Assembly (NCBI RefSeq): GCF_018687715.1
Contig: NC_056761.1
Location: forward strand, 17,814,501 to 17,878,500
Direction of reading: 5' to 3'
Length of the DNA: 64,000 nucleotides
Source: Carya illinoinensis
Taxonomy: Eukaryota; Streptophyta; Magnoliopsida; Fagales; Juglandaceae
The position numbers were made by a program, and so were the translations under genes. The notes beneath the pieces are model-generated. The model saw only the letters and a program-made list of their open reading frames with translations. It searched no databases and was not told where the DNA came from. Positions 13,870 to 26,415 of this stretch are shown one piece after another (the stretch's first letter is position 1; every line of letters begins with the position of its first letter).

Positions 13870-16855
13870 TAATCTCCTTTTAATTCTAGCCCTGGGATTG
13901 GTAAGTGGGAAATATCTTCCCTTTGTGTGATGATCTTGACCATCCATTCTCTTAAAAGCATTTAGCCGTCATGTAGCCCCTTCATTCGTACGGAAAGAAC
14001 AAAAAACAAAAGCAAATGAAAGGCCTTCATTTTCCTTCCTCCATAAGCTTCAAAACCCATTTCCCTCGATCGATTTACAAGTAGATTTAGTTGAAACCAT
14101 TTCAAGAAAAGATACGAACACAGGTAAACCCTATAATTTCGGTTTATGATTTTGGAAAATTTGAATATGTGGATGTTAACCTAGAGTTTTCTCAAAATCA
14201 ATTTATTGCTTGTTCTAGACAAAATTCTTAAGATTTCTCCTTCTATTTTTTGTTGGTGGCTAGATTCGCATCTTGGAAAGGGGATTAAGTCAAATGATAC
14301 TCCATTCCTTAAAAAAATTTGTGAGAGTGGCCTGTGTTGTTAGAATCCAAACCATATGATAGGTTTTCTGATTTTTGTATTGATTGAATGTGTTGTAGTC
14401 ATTTTCTGGTTGATTTTCATTAATTTCCCTTGTGATTGTTCTATTTTGGTGGTGACCAAATAGAGGAAAAATGAGTTTAAGTCATGCCCTATTTTTGTTT
14501 TAGCCATGTGCTTGTAATGGTATTTTATTTCGATTTTCCTTATATTCTTGATGTTAAAATATATTTTGATTTATTTTAATCCTCATGTTTGTGTAGTAAA
14601 TTAAGGGAGTTGAGGTTTGTAATTTTAAATATGATTTTCTCAAAGTTATGACCTAAGTGAGCCATTAGAAATTGTTAAAGTAAATTAGTAAGCTTGTATG
14701 GGGATTTTGAGTGTACTGAATATTGTGCTTACTGTTATGCCATGTTTTAAAAAAAAATGAGATTTTTTTCTTGATTTTTCTATAATTTTAGTATTTTTAA
14801 TTATGTGGTTAAAAGTTTGGTTAAGCAAAAGATGTTTAAAGGCATGAATGTGCTAAGGCTACAATTGTCTATAGAGGTGCAGAAAAAAACTCTACTATGC
14901 CCTGTTTTGAAGCTTAAAACAGTCCCTAAATTCCCATTTATCCCTCACATCATTTCCTTAACCCAAAATATGTTGTTTGGATGAAAAACCATTAAAAACA
15001 AGCGATTAAAATCAATCATTTTTAAGTCTAAACCATTTGTTTAAAACGGCTACCCACAATTTTAAAAGCTGCTAAATACCTTATTTACCAAAATCTTCAA
15101 ATTTATAGCATTTTCTTGTTCTCTTCCATACTTAAATAAATTCATACCATTTGTATATTTTAACCCATGATCCCTATCTATCCCTCATGAAGAAAACTCA
15201 ATAACCTTTAATGGACAATAAGCATGCTATTAGTTACTTTCATGAGTTTCTTTAAAATGTTTAAATGAAGAGTTTAATGTTTTGGCTTAGTGCCATGTAT
15301 GGTGGGTAGTTGAATGAGTTACGGTTATGCTTATGGTTAATATTTTTTAAGTGAAGAGATGTTGAGGAAGGCACTTTCTTGGAATTAAAGTGGGCGTTAG
15401 TTAAGGTGTTCGTTAGTGAACCTTAGAATGAAATTGATGTTGATGTGTTTATTCTATTTCATTGAATAGGAATTTTTCAAGTTCATAGGAACCCGATGGT
15501 AAATCCCAGAGGTAAGTAACTGTGAATAAGCTCTTCACGGCATTTTCTCTTATTAAAATGCTTTCTCATTTCAAATGCTTTATGTGGTGAAAAAGTTTAA
15601 TGTATAATGTATAAGCCTTCTTGGTAGCCCCTATGAAGCATCCTATAAATTACGAATGTATGTATGTGTATGATGTAAAGCATGCATATTCAAGACTTTG
15701 ATCATGAGATTTATCTTGTATATGTTTTCTTGAAAGCTAGTGACTTTCTTTATTATATATGTAAAACATGAAACACGTGTTTATGAAAGAAAATGCATGT
15801 TGAATTGGTTTTAGAAAGATGATGAAATGCATATTGTTTTGCGAAAGAAAGTGCATTAGCATTGGATTTAGAACAATGATGAAATGCATATTATTTTATG
15901 AAAGAAAGTGCATGTTGCGTTGAGTTTAGAAGATGATCAAATACTATGAATGGAAATAAAATAAAGAAAAGGAAATGAAGGTTTTTGTATGAAGACATGT
16001 AAATGGCCAATGATTGAATGAAATCATACAAGAGAAAATGGGCAGATTGCAATGCCAGATTAGACCCATTGGTAGTGCATCCAATATTGTCATCCTAATT
16101 GAGGGATTTCCAACCCTTGGCCATGGGTAGAATTAGGTATAAAAGATACTTATAAAAAAAAAAGAATTAGGTATAAAAGATCGTTAATTCTAATACACAG
16201 AACGCAATAGTGTGTAACGGCCAAAATAAAGTGAGAATTTAAATTAAATATTTATTGTAAATGTTTTATGTTTAGTCAAATGTTTTTAACTTGTATGAGT
16301 TTTCAAAAGAAAATGTTAGATGATGTATGATATTTTAAATGCTTGATGTACTATTTACTGAGTATTAAATTCACCTTCGTGTTAATGTTTTAAACGTCCA
16401 AGAAATGAAGAAGAAGAAATTGTGGAGCAAAACATTGCTAGGTTGGGGGAGCCAGACGCCTAGCCCTAGCTCTAGATGTGGATGAGTCTTTCCTTTCATT
16501 TTATTTTGATGTTAAAACTATGTGTTTTGGTTGTTGGTTGTAAAAAAACTGTTTTGGGGAATTGTATTTTGATACAATTATTCTTTTGTGGATCGGATAG
16601 ATGCTTCTACTTGGGAGATGATTATTGTTTTTAGATTTTATAATTAATTTGACTGTCCAGTGTTTTTGATAAATATGTTGTTTTTAAAACTTTAATATAT
16701 GATAAAATGGAGAAGGTCTGTTTCCCAAAAAATTTCTTAGCTATGATACAAATTTCTTTGTTTTATAAGATGTTATTTATTAGAAAAAAAAATATATAGA
16801 GCTGAATGAAACGTAGCAGCATGTCCCACTTTTGGGGTGGGGTTGTTACAAGGCA

Positions 16856-18350
16856 AGATAATATGTTTTCCAACTCTTGTTGCTTTGAATGGAAGTAATC
16901 TAATCTTGATGTCTCATTTTTGACATATATATCAACCACAAATTGTTGCAACAAACGATCATATAATAACATAATAGATTTGTTCCCCTCTTTAATTTGT
17001 AACTTGAAACAATAATATTTTTAAATTTCATCAATAAAGTTTTCGTGATTCAACAAAAGAAAAAAAAAATTAGAAAATGAAACTATGAGATCTCCCACAC
17101 AAATTTCTTGTACTAAGTGGCTTGTTTTGTAAACAACAACAAGGTTATGCACAAATGGATAAAAGATTACAAACCTGGTGCATAACCAACAATTTTCATT
17201 ATAGAAGAAATGTCAGTTTTTTTTTGTCTTTCGCAACTCAAACTTGGAAATCTTCAACTATGATTCATAGATCTTTTCTCATTATCATTGAAATATATCA
17301 AAAATCATATTATCTTCTAATTTGATCATAACATCACATTATGTTTTAGAATTGTCTTCTAACTTAAACAAGCATATAACATTAAGTACAATAAAATCAC
17401 ACCAAATTTCCTATTAAGAAACTACTTTGGGAAGTAGCTCATGTAAATCATACATAACAGCAAAAGTTGACCCATAAATAAGATACTCACTTATAACCAA
17501 AAGAAAACTCCATGTAATAAATTCAAAACTCTACGTTAATTATGTTGGATTGAAATGATTCCTTTTGCAAAGTTTGTAGAACTACAAGTAAAACATCAAT
17601 AGGTAGTTTTGTCATAGTTACATTATGCGACTAATCTACGGTTAAACATCATGGTCAAAATTATGAAACCATAGTATTTTTCATGATGAACTTACCATGG
17701 CATTGATCAAAACAAGATTGAGCGACAAAGCTCTATTTTATATGACTTTGTACCATTACGCAATTCTAGGTATTCCATTTGTTTTCTGTGAGATACCTGA
17801 TGGAGAAGAGATTTATACTTCTTGTTATTGTGGGGTCTTCTAGGAATCTTCATAAACGTCTTCTTAATTCAGAATTGATATAATCCATTTGATATCTTAG
17901 CGTCTAAATCAATCTTTTCATTTTAAAAGTACACACAACTAAAATAAGACAGATTTCAAAAGTTGGAGCATACAACATTTTAAAGACCATATTAGAAAAT
18001 TAAACAAAAGGGTTTAAAGTTGCATAACGAAGGAAATACATACAATTGAATACAATCTTAAAGATACGAATGGAGTGAAATATCCATCACAAAATGGATT
18101 TTTGTCTAAAACAACTATTTGTAAATTATCAGAAGATTATGCATCTTCCTCATATTTTAATGGCATGCCACTTCCCTTTTTTTGGGTACATTCAATGCAC
18201 AAAACATCCATGTCTAAAGTTGTTAAAGTTTTCTTCATGGAATTTGAAGAGAACAATTTGTTAGTAATGCTCATTCTTCTCAACCGTCTTTCTAATCTCA
18301 TGTCAAAATCTATGGAAGGCTAAGTAGTAAACAGAAGAGAACAAAGTTCG
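16856..18350. repeat. Right part of unclassified repeat X
   Basis: From about 17095 to 18290 this aligns with 19558-20767 (copy Y), e.g. ACTAAGTGGC(T/A)TGTTTTG at 17114 and 19577. It continues repeat X from 3966-4416 across the solo LTR insertion. On the minus strand 18170-18320 reads through a coding-like stretch (ending TLDMDVLCIECTQKKGSGMPLKYEEDA), and 17690-17960 contains a phrase (INLFSIRYLTENKW) conserved in Y. No known domain recognised. Confidence 0.55.
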
Positions 18351-18380
18351 GAGGGTTTTCGTTAAAGTAATGTGATAGTA

Positions 18381-19429
18381 GTAAACAAAACTATCACATT
18401 ACTTTTAATTTAAAATATACATTTTGCTAATTTAGTACTAGTACTCTTTGTTAAAGTTTGAACATTAGATAAATTAAGAAAAAAAGATTATAATTTCACA
18501 AGGTGATCATAACGGTTAGATTGGAAATAGGTATAGCTAGATAGTTTGGTTTGTGGCAAAGTATTTACTTTGTCTCAACATATGTTTGTGATTTCATGTG
18601 TACATCTGATTATGGTTGAATTACTAGATACAATTATGTCACTTGTGGATCACTGCTAAATGGCATGTTTGTTGTTGTGTATGAAGAAGGGCTATGAATT
18701 GAGAACTTGTAGATAAATAGACCATTAGAGGTCAAGACATTATTATTGGTAATAAAATAACATTTAAGATTGAGAAATAGATTAATAATTTAAAAAGTAC
18801 ATAAAATGGATAGAAATTGTTGGATTTTATCGATTTGTTAATTATCTTATTTGCTAATGAAATTGAAGGAAACACAATCATGTCATTTGTAAATATATTT
18901 GTAGATATATAATGTAGATAAATTTGTAGATATATTTAACGCTTTAATTGTAAAACAAATTTCTACATTGATATAACAATTGAATTTAGAAACCATATAT
19001 GGATTATATGGTACAACCCAACTATTATTTAAATCTTTTCCTCTAATTTTGGTAGTTATTCCATCATCAAAATGTCTACATAATGGGAAACCGTCATCTC
19101 AATAGTTGTGTTAGATGCAAATTCTTTGAAATATTGATTCTTGCAAGTATAATTTTTCTTCATATATATATTGGTTGGTTTCAGTATTCCATACGAATCA
19201 TGTACCATATGTTTAACAACAATTTTATATAAATACAATTATTTTTATCTTATTATATATTTCTGCTAAAACAATTTCATCGAAAGATTCAGAAGTATAA
19301 ATTCTCTAATCTTTTTGTAGTATAATTATGAAATGAGCGTGTGAGATGCTTTTTTTTTTTTTTTTATGCTCAATTGCATAGACATATGTTGTAATTTTAT
19401 TAAAAATTTCTCATTTGAACAAGTCATCT
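18381..19429. other. AT-rich spacer, no gene recognised
   Basis: Low-complexity A/T-rich DNA with short runs. A 60-codon minus-strand frame at 19056-19238 could be part of the X/Y element's decayed coding region, but I cannot place it. Confidence 0.4.
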
Positions 19430-20767
19430 TTTAGATATTCTAATTTTGTCCTAAAAGTGCGTGCAATTATATTAAAAATATTTTTAACTTCTTCTTGTAG
19501 ATTTAATTCATTTAAAATCTATTTCCAACTTCAATTGCACATCATAGTCGAAATCTCCCACACATGATTTCTTTTACTAAGTGGCATGTTTTGCAAACAA
19601 CAATAAGCTTATGCAGAAATGGATAAAATGATACAAACTCAATGCATAGTCAACAATTTTCACTAGAGAAGAAATGTTTGTTGATTTTGTCCTTTTGTAA
19701 ATATATTCAACTTTAAATTAAGTATGTAAATCTTTAAAATATGACTCATAAACCTTTTCTTATTATCATAGAAATATATCAGAAATCATATTGTCTTCCA
19801 ATTTGATCATAACATCACATTGTATTTTATGATTGTCATCTAACTTATTTAAGTATATAACATCAAATACAATAAAACCATACCAAATTTTTTATTAAGA
19901 AACTATCTTGAGAAGTAGTTAATCTACGTCATACATAACATCAGAAGTTGGCCTATAAATGAGAAACTTACTTGTAACTGAAAGAAAAATTCACGTAATA
20001 AATTCTAAACTCTACGTCAATTGTGTTGGACAAAAATTATCTCTCTTGCAAAGTTTGTAGAATTACAAGTAAATCACTAAAATCAACATCGAAAGGTAGC
20101 TTTGTCATAGTTACATCATGCGGCTAATCTACCATAAACATAACAGTCAAAATTATGAAACTATAGCATTTTTCATGATGAACTTATCATGGTGTTGATC
20201 AAGATGAGATTTAGCGATAGATTCCAAATTATATGAATTTGTCCCATTATGCAATTCTCGGTGACGTTCCATTTGTCTGTTGTGAGATACTTGATGGAGA
20301 AGAGATTCATACTCACTTTCATCGTTGGGTTTCTAAAAATTTCAAAAAACTTTTTTCTAAATTGAGAATCGGTATAACTACCCCGACTTCCATTTGATGT
20401 TTTGGCGTCTATATCGATCTTTTCATTTGAAAGGTGCACACAATCAAAACAAGACATATTTTAGAAGTTCTAGCATACAACATATTAAAGAACATACTAG
20501 AAAAATAAACAAAAGGGTTTAAAGTTACAGAAGGAAAGAAATATATACAAATGAATCAAATCTTGAAGATACGTATGGAGTGGAATATCCATCATAAAAT
20601 GGATATTTGTCTAAAATAACTATTTCTAAATTAGTAGAAGACTTCTCGTCTTCCTCATATTTTAATTGTACGCCATTTCTTGTCTTTTCGGTATATTCAA
20701 TGTACTAAACATCCATGTCTAAGGGTATTAAAGATTTCTTCAATGAATTTTTAGAGAATTTTTTGTT
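19430..20767. repeat. Unclassified repeat, copy Y
   Basis: Diverged copy of X (4185-4310 plus 17095-18290), in the same orientation. A minus-strand frame at 20173-20457 carries the shared phrase MNLFSIKYLTTDKW. It ends abruptly at 20767 against the interior of an LTR of the Tekay family, which implies a deletion junction. Possibly an old DNA transposon; class undetermined. Confidence 0.5.
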
Positions 20768-22258
20768 AGATCACTTGGGAGCGTAATAAACTAAGTGACG
20801 TCCTCTAGGTTATCATTGGGCCACACGAGATCGAACGAGATGGTAATGCTCTCATGTCGTGTAACATCTGGGTCCAGAGTGAGGCTGTTTTAAAGAATTT
20901 TTTGATTTTTATTATATGTGTGAAAAATCCATTTGAGTTTTCAAATATATTTTTTTTCCTTCTTTCTTTTTAAGTAGACTACGGGCATAAAATTTTTGGT
21001 GTATTATGATTTTAATTTGGGTTTGATATTTAAGTTAAAAATCTTTTATGAGCCGATATAATATTCAACAAGTTGGATTATTATTATTATTTTGAGTTTG
21101 ATTCGAGGTCCAAAAATTCATAGAAGAACTATTTTCTACAATATTGAAACCGTGCGCCCAAATATTTGAAAGGGACCATCGAACAACCAAGAGCCCAAAC
21201 CCATTTCCCTAAGAATCAACTATCAAAATATTTTCCACTTTCATGCATGTTGCGCAGGTCACTCATGCACGTTGCTCCTTTTTGTTTACCTCTAGGGTTT
21301 TCAATAGCGGCTATTTATATCACTACTATTATCAAGCTACCATATTTATCCTCTCCCGATTTTCTCTCATTTTTTTTCACTCCCTACGATTATGCAGTTT
21401 ACCCCTTTTCGTTTCTCACATAAAATCTTCCTCTCAATAGATTTAGATACTCAAACTTTCCCTACTTATCAATCCGTATTCTACTCCCTCACGACAGTTT
21501 TTCCTTTTCCCTTCTCTAGGGTTTTTCCATCACCTATATATATATATGCATATGTTATTTCGTGCATTTAGAAACGGCTCAAAACTCTTCTTTGTGGCAC
21601 CTCCACTAAACCTCTAGCTCATTGCCCTGCCCCATGTGAAACCCGATCGACCACTTGCCTAAGCTACGCCACTGCCCAGCCATGCGAAACCGTAGCCACC
21701 ACCCAAACCTGTCCACGAAAGCCACCCCAAACTGCTGCAGCCGCTTCAACACAACCACTGAAGTTAATGTCAACTCAAATCCATCGTTCTGGGGCCCCAG
21801 CACATGCTAAAAAGCTCCTACCCAACCCCACGGCGCAGCCCAGCACCCCACACCACCCTTGCTCCTCCACAGCACCCCACACGTCAGAAACATCACACGA
21901 CAAGCTTTCATTTTCTTCCTCTAGATCCAACTTCACTGCACGCACCACCATCTCTGTCTGCACGTCTCATCCCCACGTTCACCAGCAACCTCTCAATCTC
22001 CTTAGCACCCTGCCACCATCAACAAAAATCCGAGCAACTCACGACAAGCCTCCTCCACCAGCCCCTGTTTTTTATGCATAAAAACAGAGTATCCCAAAGC
22101 CATCTAAAGCCCATGGGAAACAACAGGCCAACGGTGCCTTTGCACCACCCGAACAACCATGTTCAACCAACCCCCGCCTGTGAGCCACAAACCAGCCACG
22201 ACGTCGCAACCTGCACAAAAAGTGCTATTGAGCACCTCTCAGCCAGCTCTCATTTTCC

Positions 22259-22310
<52 letters not shown>

Positions 22311-25111
22311 GTGATCAACTACCTAGCACCGCACTCGTCTCCACCACTTCGAGGCTGTCCTCACGGTAAGCCTCCTTCGCATGACCCTGGTCTTGTGACT
22401 GTATAATATCCTTGCAATCCAAAAACAAAACAAAACTTGGGTTCTAATGTTTTCGTAGAGTGTCTTACGTAAAGATGGCAAGAAGTCTTATTTTTGTTAA
22501 ATTACAACTTTGCCCTCTGTTTTTACAAACCAAAGCTTGAGTTTTTTTTTTTTTTTTAAAGTATATTTCAGTCACTCAGTGGATAGATTTTTTTTTTTTT
22601 AATAACATTGAGTCAAGTATTTTTGTAGAAAATTATTGGATTTATTTAAGTGGGCTTGTTTTCTACTTGGTTTCTTTTTTAGTTTTATTTTTTAGTTTTT
22701 ATTTCAATGGGTGTGTTATGTTAAGTTATTTTGAAGTAAAATATTTTTGGGTTGAGTTCGGGTTTGAAATTATTTTGGATTGGGTAATATTTTATTTCAG
22801 CCACCTTTCATTTTTAAATGGGTTGGGTTTTGATTTCTTAAATAGACTGATGTTTGTGTTAGAATTAGGTTAAGAATATTAAGTGTATAATTGATCGTTT
22901 TGGAAAATGATGATATTTTAGGAATTTTTGAGAATTTAGGTTCTTAAGGAATTAGAATAGATTATTTAGGCATCTTAGGCTTAAATATTGAAATACAGGA
23001 ATTACGTGACTATTTTATAGGTGAAGATTAATATTTGTTCGGCATTGATGATGAAATTTTTGAAAAGCTAAGAAGTTCAGGTAAGTGGGATTCCTACGCT
23101 AGACTTTGCATAAAAAGAAAATGAAACGAGGTTGACTTTTAAAATATGTATCTTTTGGTTTTTTAAAAGAAATATGAAAAACAACCTCAATTGTTTGTTT
23201 CAGCATTACTCATGAACTCTGTATGAAAGAGAGTATTTTTGTCATGACTGGTGTAGACATGAGCTTATTTTCTGGTATTTTGTTTTCGAACTTGTAAAAT
23301 AGAGAGAATATGAAATTTTGTTCATAAATTATATTTTCATGATCTGATTCTGTTCTATTCTGAAAATGTTTTGTATTCTAATATGATATGATGTGATTTC
23401 TGAAAACTTTTGACATGACATTTTGAATCGTGATATGGATTGTGCATGGTGATCTGTTTGAGCTACCAAAGGTGCTAATAGTGGCTTCTGTTTGGGTTGG
23501 TATCAACTTTTCTATTTCTGGTGCACTCACTTTGGAAGTAAAGTGGTTTTCTGCGTGGTCTTTCCAGTGTGCACAATCAGGCTCCGAGAATAATAAGGGG
23601 AAGATTCATATTCTGTTTCTTCTCGATTGGTCACCATGATTTGTACAACCCTACCACGAGGGTTAAACATGGAATTATGTTATGATGTGATGTTTCAGTT
23701 ATGCTGTGCCAAAGGAACTTTGAATAAGAATATTTTTTCTTAAACTTTCGCTCTAATGTTTTTGATAATATGTTCTGATTCTGCATTTTTAAAATAAAAA
23801 CCATTTTGTTATGCATTTTGAATTCTGTAAATGCTCATGTTTGCACAATAGTATATATTCTTTACTTACTAAGTTGTTGATAACTCACCCCTTATTTACA
23901 AATATTTTTTAGATAGTTTTGATGGTTCAGCTGGAGAACAAGAGTAGGAAATTTTATCAAGGTGTGATGATTGAAGTGTAATAAGTGTCTGAGGGTACAA
24001 GTGCTTATTTAAGAGTCGTAGTTAGTACATTGATTTATTTTTGGATATTTTTATTTGATGAGTTAAGGATATTTTCAAATTTTTTGGGAGTTTTTAATTT
24101 ATGTTATTGAGAATTTCTTTGTTGTTCCTATGAAGGAACATGGATATTTGGGTTGAGTGAATAAATCAATATCTTATGGAGCTATCTGGATTTTATAGTT
24201 GTGATACTGAAGTTAATATTAAGTAATAAGAGCTAACTCTGCGGACCTCCAGGAACGGGACGTTCATGCTGACTCAGTGGCCTCTCTGCTGGCAGGGCTA
24301 GAGGATGCTTTGTTACGAACGCACTGGGCGCAGATTTGGATATCACTCGTTAGACAATCACATGCACAATCATTACCCGTGGTATGACAAAGGGAGGTAG
24401 GGTGTACGGATGGTCCTTAGGGGAAATCATGGTGCATGCATAATAAATGGATATGTTTGGGCCATTTTCTAGGAAACTGGTGGATTGTAATAAATTGATA
24501 TGTTTGGTTCATTTTCTAGAAAAATGGTAAATTGTAATAAATGGATGCGTTTTGGGTCAAATAAATTTTTGGCGTGTGTTGGTAAATGTGTTATTTTCGG
24601 GAAAAATGAGTGGATTTGGTTCTTGCATGTTTTACTGTGTGGCTGTGGACATATTAGTTGTATTGAATCTAATTTAGTCTCATGGATGTTGTTTGGTTGC
24701 TTACTTGTTGAGATTTCATGATCTCATTGTGGTATTCCTACCTTATGAAACCGTTGACTTTAATGTAGAGGAAGATGTTGAGCCTAAGGAATCGGCTCCG
24801 CTGGAGGAATGGCTTACTGATGTTGCTTGGTGTTTGTGGGATTTGCTTCCCTTATATTATGTATATGCCTTTTATTTATTTTGGTCGAATGACTGTATAA
24901 CCTTTTTGAGAATTTTCATTTTGCTATACTGTTTTAAAATTATGGTACTTAGATGGTTACCCTTTATTTGTCTGTTGCGATTATTATTAATGCACACTTA
25001 ATTGCATGTTGCACACACTCTGAGCACTTGTCATTGGGGTGTGTGACCCATGTAGACATCATCCCTGTGTTACGACTTCCACATGTTCGTACATGGGGAT
25101 TGAGGGCACCA
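20768..25111 (+). repeat. Old Tekay-family LTR remnant (A3), split by solo LTR D1
   Basis: 20768-20859 matches the LTR A1 block GTAATAAACTAAGTGACGTCC (2648-2668 region). 24272-25111 continues the same LTR (GGGCTAGAGGATGCTTT, the proline-tail block and the end CATCATCC...GGGGATTGAGGGCACCA). The first ~1.3 kb of the LTR is missing. The sequence is strongly diverged, so this is the oldest member here. The ORFs at 24500-25213 are LTR noise. Confidence 0.72.
20860..24266 (+). mobile_element. Solo LTR (family D, copy D1)
   Basis: Starts TGTAACATCTGG, ends ...GCGGACCTCCAGGAACGGGACGTTCA. The flanks tgtcg (20855-20859) and tgctg (24267-24271) interrupt an otherwise continuous A3 LTR and fit a 5-bp duplication of tgccg changed by one C-to-T in each copy. 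The 3' half (about 22430-24266) is related to 57600-59758. No gag-pol frame. Contains a TC run at about 22262-22308. The ORFs at 21166-22406 are not supported as genes. Confidence 0.72.
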
Positions 25112-25270
25112 TGTATATCTTTATTGGTTTTGACTTTAGCTATAAACTCTAGTTTTAGTCAAATTATGAACTTGGTAATAGTTAGGTCATTGCCAATTCT
25201 TACATGCTCCTAACTACAGAGGCATTCTATATATTTATTTAAAAAATTAAATAAATGATAACAAAATATA
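25112..25270. other. Short AT-rich spacer
   Basis: Nothing recognised apart from the left target duplication (aaatata, 25264-25270) of the adjacent MITE. Confidence 0.4.
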
Positions 25271-25481
25271 AGCCTAGTTTGATTTGGTAGATGAGATGCG
25301 ATTTTAATATAATAATTACAACTTTGTCAAACTCCCACATAAAATATAATCAACAATTTAACTTTTTAAAAAATTTTAAAATAAAAATAATATTAAAAAA
25401 TAATATTTTAAAAATTTTTAATTTAATTTTTAACTTCTATCTCGTCTCTTCTTATCTCATCTGTGTAATCAAACAAGAACT
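25271..25481. mobile_element. 211-bp AT-rich MITE
   Basis: Imperfect terminal inverted repeats (left AGCCTAGTTTGATTTGGTAG; the right end reads AGTTCTTGTTTGATTACACAG in reverse), both continuing into AGATGAGAT. It is flanked by aaatata at 25264-25270 and 25482-25488. The GATGAGATGAGA-type ends recall MITEs common in Fagales (recalled, not searched). Confidence 0.68.
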
Positions 25482-25489
25482 AAATATAC

Positions 25490-26075
25490 TACAAGACTAC
25501 AAATCACCTTAGGGAAAATGGACAACATAGAGGAATATAAGAGTTGGAAGGAACGCAAGTGATTGTAAGATATAATACATTTTGTCTTCTACAAACGAAT
25601 AATACTCTGGGAATTAAAAAATTTTTGACATGAGAATGGATCACTCAATTATTTATTAATGAATGTAACATAATATAAGGGTTCTGCTTGGATTCGATTC
25701 TTATTGAATCAGATGTCTTAAATGAGAAAATTATATTAAAAAAACAAAATAAAATAAATAAGATATAAATGAGCTAATTAAATTAAACAAAATAATTATT
25801 ATGGGCCGGTTGCGATATATAAATGGTGAAGAAAGTTGGCATTCCGGGCCTAATCCAATGAAGCCCCACATGAGCCTGGTGAGTATAGTTTTGTTTTCAT
25901 TATGTTTGTTTATGGTTTACTCCATGGCTGTACTTATGGGGAAAACTTTTATTTGCAGCCAATGTACAGGACACACTCTACTCGATGCTGGCATGTTAGA
26001 TTGAAGAAATTTAAAATTCAATTTTTTAAACTTCTCATAAATTAGCTCCAACCATTAACTTACAAGCACTAAACC
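25490..26075. other. Intergenic, nothing recognised
   Basis: The ORF at 25801-26004 has no recognisable domain and no codon-like conservation to compare with. Confidence 0.4.
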
Positions 26076-26076
26076 A

Positions 26077-26330
26077 CTGAGGGTGGTGGCTCAGTTGTCC
26101 ATAAATTTGACAGTGGGCATTAGGTCCTGGGGTCGAATTTCGCAATCGGAAGTGTTTAAGATTATTGGTGATCTATTGACTTATAAACCATTAATGCCCT
26201 CGTGGCATTGGGGTCAGGATATAGTTCAAGTCCGACTTATAAGGAGTGTCTACAGTTCTCGTTGTCTAGGCCCCTCTTGTCTGGCTCCCTAGCAGATTGG
26301 GTGTGAAAGATTTAATAAAACAATGCTAAA
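26077..26330 (+). mobile_element. tRNA-derived SINE (family 2)
   Basis: An A-box-like TGGTGGCTCAGTTGTCC (about 26085-26100) and, ~30 bp later, a B-box-like GGGGTCGAATTTC (26129-26141) have the spacing of an RNA polymerase III internal promoter. A tRNA-unrelated body and an A-rich end (ttaataaaacaatgctaaaa) follow. No clear TSD found. The ORF at 26083-26292 is incidental. Confidence 0.55.
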
Positions 26331-26367
26331 AAGGAATCCAGTAGCTTGCTGCTCTAAGCATATTTGA

Positions 26368-26370
26368 TTG

Positions 26371-26414
<44 letters not shown>

Positions 26415-26415
26415 G
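26368..26415. repeat. (AT)n(GA)n microsatellite
   Basis: An AT run followed directly by a GA run. Confidence 0.9.

Larger units (their letters stand above)
4417..16850. mobile_element. Solo LTR (family C, about 3.2 kb) split by the nested Tekay element
   Basis: The outer boundaries are TGTCACACC... at 4417 and ...GGGTTGTTACA at 16850, flanked by identical 5-bp duplications aggca (4412-4416 and 16851-16855). Subtracting the nested element (4614-13869) and its duplicated taatc leaves 3173 bp without a gag-pol frame, primer site or internal LTR pair. That is best read as a solo LTR left by recombination, or less likely a short non-autonomous element. The right-hand portion, 13875-16850, is AT-rich and non-coding, with many short poor ORFs. 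Confidence 0.78.

Noticed and set aside
13875..16850. Spliced host gene (a GGTAAGTAACTG donor-like word near 15510)
   Set aside because: No conserved coding segments; the stretch is explained as the right part of solo LTR C.
21166..22406. Pro/Ser/His-rich ORFs
   Set aside because: They sit in solo LTR D1 next to a TC run, with no domain and no splice context.
26083..26141. A functional tRNA gene
   Set aside because: A- and B-box-like words are present but no cloverleaf or anticodon arm closes; a SINE fits better.
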